The notes under the pieces: generated by a model
What the model saw: only the letters and a program-made list of their open reading frames with translations
Told to the model about the DNA's origin: nothing
The model's database searches: none
Assembly: GCF_026250525.1 (NCBI RefSeq)
Contig: NZ_CP111052.1
Span: 1 to 64,000, forward strand
Source of the DNA: Chondrinema litorale
GTDB taxonomy: Bacteria > Bacteroidota > Bacteroidia > Cytophagales > Flammeovirgaceae
Direction of reading: 5' to 3'
DNA length: 64,000 nucleotides
In this document: one piece after another, positions 18,610 through 27,700 of the stretch
Layout of the letters: every line of letters starts with the position of its first letter
How positions within the stretch are numbered: the stretch's first letter is position 1
Translations under genes and position numbers: made by a program

Positions 18610-19638
18610 TTAAATAAAATTAATTTCTTCTTGGTAGTTTTCCATTTCTTCCCATTTCCAACCATCGGTAGATAAACAGCCATTTATAAGCTTTCTTCGC
18701 TCTTTAATTTGATCATAATTCTGCTGTATTTCGATGTCGCTTTCTAAAATTGGTATTCCTTTTTGCCTGAGATATTTAAAATTTGGTAGCGGTGGTGGTT
18801 TTTCAGAAGGAGCGATGTGTGCCGTATTTAATGTTTGAAAATAGGTGGTAAGTGCAAAACTTAGATTACATATTCTAATCTCTTTTTTTAGAGATTCGTC
18901 TTTAATGGCACAGTTTATAAAGTTAATAACTTCATAAAGACTTGAAATACACATTGGCAATGATGTTTTAACTTCGGTGGAGTGGAAGTAGTGTAAAATT
19001 GGGTAGGCCAAATGTAACTGGCTTAATTGTAGTATTTCAGATTTTAAATTTTGGCATTGCGACAAAAAAGAAGAGAATTTATCTTTTTCCCAATTAGACT
19101 CAATTATTTGGGTAAGGTTAATTCCAATACTCGCGATTTCTAAACTTAACTTTCTTTTTTTTACTACTGCTTCTAAAATTGGTACTACGTAAGACAATGC
19201 TACTGTAATTAAAATCAATCCATTAAAAGAAATTAGAGAGGTATATAACTGCCAAAAATTATTAGAAGGTTTATACTCACCATTACCTAGGGTTGATAAT
19301 ACATAACCCATGTAATATAATTTTTTACCAAATGATTGTACAGGCAAGCCATCACTATCTAATAAAGCTTGAGGTTCTGTATAAATTATTAAAGTATTAC
19401 CTATCCATAATGCAGTAACCCAAATCGTTAAAACTAAACAGATAATAACCACACCAGATGATTTTAAAAAATGTTTTTTGGGTTTGTTATTTGAAACTCT
19501 CAAATACACTTCCCAAGTGTATCTTGTTACATAAGAAGTAATAAAACCAGATCCATTTGGGGAAAGTGTAGTAATTAATATATCAATTATTGTGGTAATG
19601 GTTAATCCAATACCCAGTATTAACATCAAATAAGACAT
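18610..19638 (-). CDS. two-TM potassium-channel-like membrane protein
   Basis: The 342-residue protein has hydrophobic segments at about 3-22, 61-82 and 133-155. A pore-like stretch 'YYMGYVLSTLGNGEYKP' carries T116-L-G-N-G-E121 where K+ channels have TxGYGD. This arrangement (helix, re-entrant pore, helix) fits the Ion_trans_2/two-TM channel group, followed by a ~185-residue soluble C-terminal domain of unknown function. The filter-like sequence is unusual (Asn for Tyr/Phe, Glu for Asp), so selectivity may differ or be lost. It lies upstream of phosphoketolase on the same strand and may be co-transcribed. The membrane topology is clear; the channel call is moderate. Confidence 0.65.
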   Translation of the reverse strand: MSYLMLILGIGLTITTIIDILITTLSPNGSGFITSYVTRYTWEVYLRVSNNKPKKHFLKSSGVVIICLVLTIWVTALWIGNTLIIYTEPQALLDSDGLPVQSFGKKLYYMGYVLSTLGNGEYKPSNNFWQLYTSLISFNGLILITVALSYVVPILEAVVKKRKLSLEIASIGINLTQIIESNWEKDKFSSFLSQCQNLKSEILQLSQLHLAYPILHYFHSTEVKTSLPMCISSLYEVINFINCAIKDESLKKEIRICNLSFALTTYFQTLNTAHIAPSEKPPPLPNFKYLRQKGIPILESDIEIQQNYDQIKERRKLINGCLSTDGWKWEEMENYQEEINFI

Positions 19639-19898
19639 CTATATTTAATGAAATTTTGTCTAGTAAAAAAGATTAGCTGCTAAATTGGGAACCTATAATA
19701 ATGCCATTCCATCTCTAATTGAAGTATCGTGTTAATACGCTTTAGAGAACTGTTTTAGGAGGAATACAAGTTTTATATGGGTCTATAATTACTCGTTACT
19801 GTAGCAATGTTGACTCATTTATTGAGTAGAAATAAAAAAAATACTGTAAAAGTGATTTCATTTTCTTCCTAGTTTTATTGCAAACAACTATAGCGTAA

Positions 19899-20150
19899 AA
19901 AAGGTTGGCTCCATTAATTTGCGGCTTTAATCCAACAGATAAATTTGCTGTTGAATATTTAGAGCAGATCTATAAAAAATATCCGATTTGGAGAGGGGTA
20001 GGAGAATTACTTTTAAGGTATGATGAATTGAGTACATTAAATAATGATGAGTTACCTCGTGTAAACCATGAAGCATTGGCGCCTATTTTTAATTTTTGTA
20101 TCAAGAAAAACTAGCATGGAAAAATGCTGAAGGACTATTGTTTAAATAAT
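19899..20150 (+). pseudogene. amidohydrolase-family fragment
   Basis: A frame opening after a TAA (19896-19898) encodes 'CGFNPTDKFAVEYLEQIYKKYPIWRGVGELLLRYDELSTLN...ELPRVNHEALAPIF', which resembles the middle to C-terminal part of TIM-barrel metal-dependent hydrolases (amidohydrolase superfamily). A TAG at 20112 interrupts the frame, after which the same frame continues 'AWKNAEGLLFK' and stops at 20148, like the usual C-terminal 'NAERLF' end. The N-terminal metal-binding region and most of the barrel are missing. It is therefore a decayed remnant, not a 69-residue gene starting at TTG. Confidence 0.6.
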
Positions 20151-20346
20151 TTACTGTAGATGTAATACATCAACATTGAGTGATATTCTCTACATATAAT
20201 GAATAATCGATCTATTAATTCTACTAAAAAATAATATTGAATTGTCTTTCAGAAGCTCCAGAAGAGCATTAATTAGCTTTTCAATCACTTGTAGAAATAA
20301 TTGGAATAATAATAGGCAACAGCTTAAGAAATTAACCAATATAAAC

Positions 20347-21330
20347 ATGCAACACTACTCTGGAGACCAGCATCCTAATATTATCGATACAATAGGTAAG
20401 ACCCCCCTTGTTAAATTAGAAAGATTGTGTTCTAATACTGAGTTGAATATTTATGGAAAATTAGAAGCTTTTAATCCGGGCGGTAGTATTAAAGATCGTA
20501 CTGCCAAGCAACTGATTTCACATGCAATAAATACTGGAAAACTCCAATACGGCGATACTGTAATTGAGTCAAGTTCTGGAAATATGGCTATTGGCTTAGC
20601 CCAAGCTTGCTTATATTATGGCTTAAATTTAATTGTAGTAGTCGATCCACTTGTTAATCAACATACAGTTAAGATTTTAAAAGCATATGGAGCTAAAATA
20701 GAAATGGTAAAAGAACCTGCGCCGATAGGTGGTTTTTTAACAGCTAGACTTAACAAAGTAAATGAGTTGCTAGATCGAGTAAAAAATAGCTTTTGGCCAA
20801 ACCAATATTCTAATCCACAAAATCCTATTGCTCATCACCAAACAATGAGAGAAATAGCAGAAAGTCTTTCTCGTAATGTTGATTATCTTTTTGCTGCAAC
20901 AAGTACATGTGGTACGCTAATGGGTTGTGCTGATTACATTGAAAAAAATAACCTGTCAACCAAAATTATAGCAGTTGACGCAGCCGGAAGTGTCATTTTT
21001 GGACAGCCAGCAGGTAAAAGAAAAATTCCGGGTCATGGAGCAGGAAGGCCTTCAAACTTTTTGGAGAGAGATAAAATTTCTGATGTAGTTCATATTACTG
21101 ATGAAGAATGTGTAATAGGTTGCAAAAGATTATTAGAAAAAGAAGCGATACTTTGTGGAGGTTCTTCTGGAGCTGTAGTAAGTGCTTTAATTAAAAAGTT
21201 ACCTTATATACCTAAGAGATCAACCTGTGCATTAATTTTTTGCGATAGAGGAGAGAGATATTTAGATACCATTTATAATAAGGAATGGGTAAAAGAGAAC
21301 ATAGAACTCGAAAAAGTATTGGTTGCTTAA
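20347..21330 (+). CDS. SbnA-like PLP synthase (diaminopropionate-pathway type)
   Basis: The frame is open from 20242, but 'MQHYSGDQHPNIIDTIGKTP' at 20347 aligns with the family start and gives 327 residues, the usual SbnA length. It is a fold type II PLP enzyme: 'GGSIKDR' holds the Schiff-base lysine K49, 'SSSGNMAIG' binds the substrate carboxylate and 'GGSSGAV' the phosphate. Relatives are cysteine synthase and SbnA, which joins O-phosphoserine and glutamate to N-(2-amino-2-carboxyethyl)-glutamate on the way to 2,3-diaminopropionate. It heads a three-gene cassette (gaps of 24 and 4 nt). No SbnB-like dehydrogenase is recognised next to it. SbnA rather than housekeeping CysK/M is favoured by context and length. 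Confidence 0.8.
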   Translation: MQHYSGDQHPNIIDTIGKTPLVKLERLCSNTELNIYGKLEAFNPGGSIKDRTAKQLISHAINTGKLQYGDTVIESSSGNMAIGLAQACLYYGLNLIVVVDPLVNQHTVKILKAYGAKIEMVKEPAPIGGFLTARLNKVNELLDRVKNSFWPNQYSNPQNPIAHHQTMREIAESLSRNVDYLFAATSTCGTLMGCADYIEKNNLSTKIIAVDAAGSVIFGQPAGKRKIPGHGAGRPSNFLERDKISDVVHITDEECVIGCKRLLEKEAILCGGSSGAVVSALIKKLPYIPKRSTCALIFCDRGERYLDTIYNKEWVKENIELEKVLVA

Positions 21331-21354
21331 TTTTAATAATTTGTTGAAGGTTTC

Positions 21355-23199
21355 ATGAGTCAAGTTTCAGTGTCAATAAATAAATGCCAATATTTCAGGG
21401 CAGAAAGGGATGTTTACCGAATAGGAATTATTGGAGGAGGACCTAAAGGTTTGTATAGTTTGGAGCGATTACTCGCTAATCTAGAGCCAAAAAAATTCGG
21501 TAAAAAAATTGAAATATATATTTTCGATAAAACATCTTTTTTGGGAGCAGGCCATATTTATAGACCTGATCAGCCGCATTATTTGCTAATGAACTATGCC
21601 AATGGAAACATAAATGCATGGTCTGAGTCTAAACCCAAATCAAATGTAAAAGAACAATTATCATTTGTAGAGTGGCTTCAAAAACATTCTCAGTTTAGTA
21701 ATTCATCGGCCAATGGCTATTCTTCAAGAGCTGTTGTAGGCTTGTACCTTAGCGATTGTTTCGAAAAACTTAAAGCACATTATCAAGCAGAGATTGATAT
21801 TAATCCGATTGTTGGGGAGGTTCTAGATGTTGATTATCAAAAAAATGAAAGTTCAATAATTTTTAAAAGCTCAAATGAAGGGCTCAATAAAATTTCTGGA
21901 TTTAATCAACTCTTACTTTCAACGGGTCATCCATTGCCCCAAAAACAGGAAAAAGATCGATTCATCGATTTTATTTATCCGGTTAATAAGAAACTAAGTA
22001 AAATAAAGCCCAAGACTAAGATAGGTGTAAAAGGTATGGGTTTAACATTTATAGATGCTGTTTTAGCACTAACTGAGGGCAGAGGAGGAACTTTTATTGA
22101 AGATAAAAACGGAGAGCTTAAATACCAACCTTCTGGATGTGAGCCTGACATGATTTTGCCTTTTTCAAAGTCTGGTTTACCAATGATACCAAGGCAAGCT
22201 ACAAATAATATTCAGCAGTATAAGCCTAGATATTTTCATCTAAACTCAATTAAAAATAGAGTTAATGGAAAGTACAATTTTGAGAAGGACTTACTTCCTC
22301 TTATAAAGCAAGAAATAATTTTTGCTTACTACGAATTGCTTTTTAATAAGTATGATTTAGAATTAAAATATAATTCACACTTTAATGAGGTTAACAAGCA
22401 AATCAAACTTTTTCATCAACAGTATCCACATGAACAACCATTTGATCTTTCGATACTTTTTTCTCCTTTTAAAGATAAAGCTCAAATATCAAATACTTCA
22501 TTAGTAGAATACCTTGAGTTTTTGATAACAGAAGCAGAAAAAGGAGAGATTGAGAGTCCTATGGTTCGTGCTGCAAGTATATGGCGACATTTGAGTAATT
22601 TGTTTAATCAGATGTATTCTTTTGGTGGATTAGAGCCAGCATCTCAGCAGATATTTGATAAAAAATATGCAGGCCAATTTAATAGAACTGCCTATGGGCC
22701 TCCTATTATAAACGTAAAAAAGCTATTAGCTATAGCAAAAGCAGGCTATCTCAATTTTGATTTTTGTGAATCTCCACAAGTACTCTGGGATGATGCCCAA
22801 GATACATTTCTATTAAAAAGTCAAAATAATAAATCAATAGCTTTGGATTATTTAATAGATGCCAGAATACCTAAAATATCTGTAAAACATAATCCATCTC
22901 CCTTATATCAAAATTTATTAAATAGAGGTATTGTTCGTCCCTTTGAGAACCATGCATTTTTTAAGGAACCTTATGAACCAGGTTGTATAGACATCAATAG
23001 AAATGGTCACCCGATAAATACAGAGAATCTCTTACTAGAGGATGTATTGGTTACTGGCACTCCAACAGAAGGAGTTACTTATGACAACGACACCCTTTCT
23101 ACTAGTAGGAACGATTTTGTGAGTTCATGGGCTAGAAAAGTGAATGAAGACTACAAGAAAACAGTATTTAAAAGTAATTATAGCTTATTTAAAAACTAA
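21355..23199 (+). CDS. FAD/NAD(P)-binding oxidoreductase (NAD_binding_9 type)
   Basis: The 614-residue protein has an N-terminal Rossmann motif 'GIIGGGPKGLYSLERLL' (about 24-40), then 'FLGAGHIYRPDQPHYLLMNYANG', typical of the large FAD-NAD(P)-binding family (PF13454-like). A second nucleotide-binding-like segment is 'GVKGMGLTFIDAVLAL'; near the C-terminus 'EDVLVTGTPTEGVTYDN' resembles the FAD-closing motif. No signal peptide, so cytoplasmic. It is the middle gene of the SbnA-like/FAD/decarboxylase cassette. The substrate is unknown. By position it could oxidise the product of the SbnA-like enzyme, taking the place of SbnB, but this is inference. Confidence 0.78.
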   Translation: MSQVSVSINKCQYFRAERDVYRIGIIGGGPKGLYSLERLLANLEPKKFGKKIEIYIFDKTSFLGAGHIYRPDQPHYLLMNYANGNINAWSESKPKSNVKEQLSFVEWLQKHSQFSNSSANGYSSRAVVGLYLSDCFEKLKAHYQAEIDINPIVGEVLDVDYQKNESSIIFKSSNEGLNKISGFNQLLLSTGHPLPQKQEKDRFIDFIYPVNKKLSKIKPKTKIGVKGMGLTFIDAVLALTEGRGGTFIEDKNGELKYQPSGCEPDMILPFSKSGLPMIPRQATNNIQQYKPRYFHLNSIKNRVNGKYNFEKDLLPLIKQEIIFAYYELLFNKYDLELKYNSHFNEVNKQIKLFHQQYPHEQPFDLSILFSPFKDKAQISNTSLVEYLEFLITEAEKGEIESPMVRAASIWRHLSNLFNQMYSFGGLEPASQQIFDKKYAGQFNRTAYGPPIINVKKLLAIAKAGYLNFDFCESPQVLWDDAQDTFLLKSQNNKSIALDYLIDARIPKISVKHNPSPLYQNLLNRGIVRPFENHAFFKEPYEPGCIDINRNGHPINTENLLLEDVLVTGTPTEGVTYDNDTLSTSRNDFVSSWARKVNEDYKKTVFKSNYSLFKN

Positions 23200-23203
23200 T
23201 AAA

Positions 23204-24652
23204 ATGCCAAAGCAAATCTTACCACCCTTAACTCCTATAATATCTAATTGGATAAAAGAACTAGTAAATAATCCTGAATTTCTAGAAGATGTAATTGAAG
23301 AACATGGTTCTCCAATAAATATGCATAATGCATTGCCTTTTAGAGAAAATTATAAGTTATATCAAGAAGTATTTGATGAATTCGGATTAGACAATTTGGT
23401 ATTTTTTGCCAGAAAAGCCAATAAATGTAGAAGTTTGGTTTTAGAGGCTAAGAAATTAGGAATGGGAATAGATACTGCTAGTTACAGAGAGCTAAAAGAA
23501 GCATTAGAAGCTGGTTTAGACAGTAAAAAATTGGTGGTAACTGCTGCTGTTAAAGAAAGAAAACTGATAGAGTTAGCGGTAAAAAATGAAGTTTTAATTA
23601 TTTTAGATAATGAGGATGAATGTAAATTAACTCAACAAGTAGCTGAAAAATTAAATATACAAGCTCAGATAGGTTTACGTATCAGTGGTTTTAATTATCG
23701 TGGAGCTAAATTATATAGTAGATTCGGGTTTGATATTGATGGCGTATTCAATTTTATCATAAAAAACGTCGGTAAACACAAAGCTTTTAACAGCTTGAAT
23801 TACCAAGGACTGCATTTTCATTTAAATGGTTATTCTACTGAACAAAGAGGAGAGGCCTGCATTCAATCTTTTGAGTTGGCAATGCAACTCAAAACCAAAG
23901 GGTTTGAAACTCAATTTTTAGATATCGGTGGCGGATTTTTAATGAATTACCTAAGTGATAAAAATGAATGGGAATCTTTTAAAGAAACTTTACAATTGGC
24001 TGTAAAACAAAAAGTTTCTCCTATTACATTTCAAAACGATGGTTTAGGTTACCAAGTAATAAATGATGAATTACATGGAGAATTAAAAACTTACCCCTAT
24101 TTTAATGAAAAGCCAAAGGGGCTTTTTTTAAGAGAAATTCTTAGTTATAAGAATAAAAATAGTAATACTGTTGCAGAGTTAGCAAAAAAGTTAAATATAC
24201 AGATAAGAATGGAGCCGGGTAGATCGATGCTAGACCAAGTTGGTTATACAATGGCCAAAGTGGTCTTTCGAAAGAAAGATTCACAAAACAATTGGCTAGT
24301 CGGTCTTGAAATGAATTTTACTCAGATGCATAGTTCAAGTGCTGATTATCTAATGGATCCAATTGTTTTATTTAAAGATTCTGAAAGCAAACAGGAACAG
24401 TGTGATGTGTTTTTTACAGGAGCATATTGTCTAGAAAGAGACATTTTACTAAAGCGGAAAATTGCATTAAAGCAGTTACCTCAAATAGGAGATTTAGTTA
24501 TATTTCCAAATACTGCGGGATACATGATGCATTTTTTTGAGTCAGAAGCCCATTTGTTTGATTTAGCAGCCAATGTATGGTTTGAAACTGGTGGCTCGAA
24601 AACTTCAAGTAAGTTTGTACACGATGATGAGTTTAACACAAACACGTATTAA
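23204..24652 (+). CDS. Y4yA-like PLP-dependent decarboxylase (fold type III)
   Basis: An ATG at 23204, 4 nt after the previous stop, is preferred over an overlapping ORF start at 23144; the product has 482 residues. It belongs to the ornithine/diaminopimelate decarboxylase fold: 'FFARKANK' contains the PLP lysine K71, 'LHFHLNGYS' and 'DIGGGF' bind the phosphate, 'MEPGRSMLDQVG' is the arginine loop and 'GAYCLERDIL' matches the Cys-x-x-x-Asp active-site segment contributed across the dimer. It resembles the rhizobial Y4yA group. SbnH, a decarboxylase of the same fold, works in staphyloferrin B synthesis with SbnA. The link to an SbnA-like enzyme therefore suggests decarboxylation of an intermediate. 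The product is unknown. Confidence 0.8.
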   Translation: MPKQILPPLTPIISNWIKELVNNPEFLEDVIEEHGSPINMHNALPFRENYKLYQEVFDEFGLDNLVFFARKANKCRSLVLEAKKLGMGIDTASYRELKEALEAGLDSKKLVVTAAVKERKLIELAVKNEVLIILDNEDECKLTQQVAEKLNIQAQIGLRISGFNYRGAKLYSRFGFDIDGVFNFIIKNVGKHKAFNSLNYQGLHFHLNGYSTEQRGEACIQSFELAMQLKTKGFETQFLDIGGGFLMNYLSDKNEWESFKETLQLAVKQKVSPITFQNDGLGYQVINDELHGELKTYPYFNEKPKGLFLREILSYKNKNSNTVAELAKKLNIQIRMEPGRSMLDQVGYTMAKVVFRKKDSQNNWLVGLEMNFTQMHSSSADYLMDPIVLFKDSESKQEQCDVFFTGAYCLERDILLKRKIALKQLPQIGDLVIFPNTAGYMMHFFESEAHLFDLAANVWFETGGSKTSSKFVHDDEFNTNTY

Positions 24653-24720
24653 ATATAATTTTTCATACTCAATATATTTAATGCTAAGTAATATATTTCA
24701 AGCAACATTTATCTAGTGAT

Positions 24721-24747
24721 CCTAGCTCAAGCTTTTTGTGAGCTAGG
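24721..24747. terminator. bidirectional hairpin terminator
   Basis: CCTAGCTCA (24721-24729) and TGAGCTAGG (24739-24747) form a 9-bp perfect stem with a 9-nt loop, between the convergent PLP decarboxylase and the hybrid kinase. Confidence 0.6.
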
Positions 24748-24797
24748 TTTACTAGATAATGTATTAAGCTATTTTAGTATCCAAATATCGTATTACT

Positions 24798-27700
24798 CTA
24801 TATTTCTTTTTTTGCTTTAGCTAGAAGTCTAGCAATAGCACTAATACTCGCAGGCTTAGGCAGGTGATAGTTAAAACCGGACTCTTTAGATTTTTGCATT
24901 GCTTCCTCATGAGAATAACCAGATACAGCTGTTAGAAATCCTTTATATCCATCTTGGCGCAATATTTTCGCAGTTTCATGTCCACTAATATCAGGTAAGC
25001 CAATATCAATTAGTACTGCATCAGGAGTAAATTCTTTGGCGCTTATTAACCCATCTTTTCCTGTTTTTGCTGTCTGTACTTTGCAACCTAATTTTTTTAG
25101 TAACATACTCATCGTTATAAGTATGTCTTCATTATCTTCAATAAGCAGCACCTTTAATCCTTTTTCAAGTTTATCCACCTTTTTTTCTTCTGGTGCTTTC
25201 TCTATGTGCTTTTGTTTATGAGCACGTAAAATCACAGTAAATGTTGAACCCATATTTTTGCCTTTACTAGTAGCTTTTATTCTACCTCCATGTAGTTCAA
25301 CCAGTTTTTTGGATAAGGCAAGCCCAATACCAAGTCCAGAGGCGGCTTTGCCTTTTTGTGTTATTTGGAAGAAAGGTTCGAAAATCTTCTCTTGCATCTC
25401 TTTATCAAGTCCCATACCTGTGTCTTGAACATGCACATGGATTTCGTTGTCGATTTCTTCCACATTGATTTTTATTTCTCCCTTTTCAGGAGAGTATTTG
25501 CATGCATTGGTAATTAGATTAGAAAAAACTTGGTCTAACCGCAAAGCATCACCAACAACATATAAATGACTAGTAGTATTTAGCTCAATGGTTTGCTTTT
25601 TCTCTTCACAATCTTTTTTTAAGGTATTTACAATGTTTTCCAGTATTTTTCTTAAAGAGATGGGCTTTAAATTTAATTCAATTTTATTTTGAGATACGCG
25701 ATTTAGATCTAGTAAGTCATCTAATAGCTGAGACATTTTTTGAATGCTATTTTTGATAATCTCAAAAATTTGATTACTCTCTGGCATATTCATTTCAAGA
25801 ATTTCTATACTACCATTGAGAGCTGACAAAGGGTTGCGTAATTCATGTCCTAAAATTGCCAAAAACTCATTTTTCTTTTGATCAGAATCTTTCAATTCGG
25901 AAACAGCTTTTTGCAATGATTCTTCAAGTTGTTTACGCTCTGTTATGTCGATAATCATCCCAATCATTTTTATGGGTTTACCATTTTCAAAAATAGTCTG
26001 GCCACTAGCTTCAACCCATCGTAACTCTTTAGTTTGTCGATGAATCACTCTGTATACAGAATTATAATGTCCACTACTATTTTTATCAGTAGCCTTTTCC
26101 AGATTTTCTTTAACCATTTGGTAATCATCTGGATGCAAACCTTCCCAGAACATTTGCTGTGTTACTTTTTCATGTTTTTCTATCCCCCAAATATCCAAAA
26201 GAAGTTGATCCCATTGCGTTTTTTCTTCTAGCAAAGAATATTCAAAAGAACCAAAACTATTGGTTTCCATTGCCATTCGAAGCTTATTTTCGCTATCGGA
26301 TATCTTTTTTTGTGCTTCTTTTGTTTTGAGAGCAGTAGAAAGCATGTTGGCGATAGACACGATAAAATGTGTATCGTATTCGGTAAATTCACGGTATGTT
26401 TTTGTGTGTACGCCTAATATACCATAAGGTGGATTTGTATGATTAATCAGACAGCTCATACCACTTACAACTTGATGCTCCAATAGGAATGATGGACCTG
26501 AGAAACGTCTTTCTTCAAGTAATTTTTTTACTATGATTGGTTTTTGAGAGCTCAAAGTAAATCCTGCTTGAGAATTTTGATTGGCGGGAATGGTTGCTTT
26601 ACCCACCATCCCTTCTTGCCAGCCAATACCAGAAACCAACAGAAAATTCTTCTGTTCAGGCTGATATTTTAAGACTTTACAATAATCTACTCCTAATACA
26701 AAGGCTACTTGCCTTACTGCTAGATTCATCACATCATGAGGTTCTGCGCCACTAAGTGCCATTAGACCAAGTTCAGCGACTACAGATTGTTGTTTTTCTC
26801 GTGTTTCTGCACGTTGAGATAAGACTTTTAAATCAGTAACATCTTGAAAAACTAAAACGACACCTTCAATTCTACGATCTTCAGTGCGATAAGGTGTTAT
26901 TTGTCTAATATACCAGCGCTTATCATACGACTGAATTTCTGTTCTAATAGGTTGAAAGTTTTTCAAAACACGACGGCAATCTTCGTATAAAACATCACCT
27001 AATAGATCTCGTCCTAATGCAGAAATAGGGCGATTTAGATCTTGTGGCCCCATTTTTAAAAGTTGTTCAGCGGCAGGAGTATAACGCTGAATTTTTAAAT
27101 CCGGATCAAGGAAAATTGTTGGCAGATTTGTACTATCAAAAAAGTTTTCAACATCATCATTAGCTTTTTGTAAAGCTTCTATTTTTTCTTTAAGCTCTGC
27201 ATTAACTGTTGACAATTCTTCATTTAATGAACGGAGCTCCTCTGAACTTGCTTCGAGCTCTTCATTGGCCGATTGTAATTCTTCAGTAGTAGATAAGGCT
27301 TCTTCATGAGAAGTTTTTAACTCTTCGCTATGGGTTTCCAGTTCTTCTATTGTATTCTGTAGTTCTTCTTTGGTTTCGGCCAACTCTCGCTCTAAATTCT
27401 GGGTGGCTGTATTTTCATCTGTTTGGGTAATTAGGCTTTTTTGGTTTTCGTCGAATGCATGTTCTTGGTGAAAAACAATACCAATAGCCAAACCATCTAC
27501 AAATTCTTGTTTATAAATAGGAGCCATTTCAACCCGAACAACAACTTCTTGAGAGGTGTTTTTATCTGTTACAATCCCATGAAAACTTATAAAATCTTTA
27601 GTTTTCTTTACTTTAAACAATGCACTGCGAAGCCTAGAGCGCAGTGCAGGAACTACCAGTTCGATAATGTTATTGAGTGGTTCACCAGTTGGGATATTAA

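Noticed and set aside
19905..20114. A 69-residue gene with TTG start
   Set aside because: The frame resembles the interior of an amidohydrolase and continues after the TAG; a pseudogene fits better.
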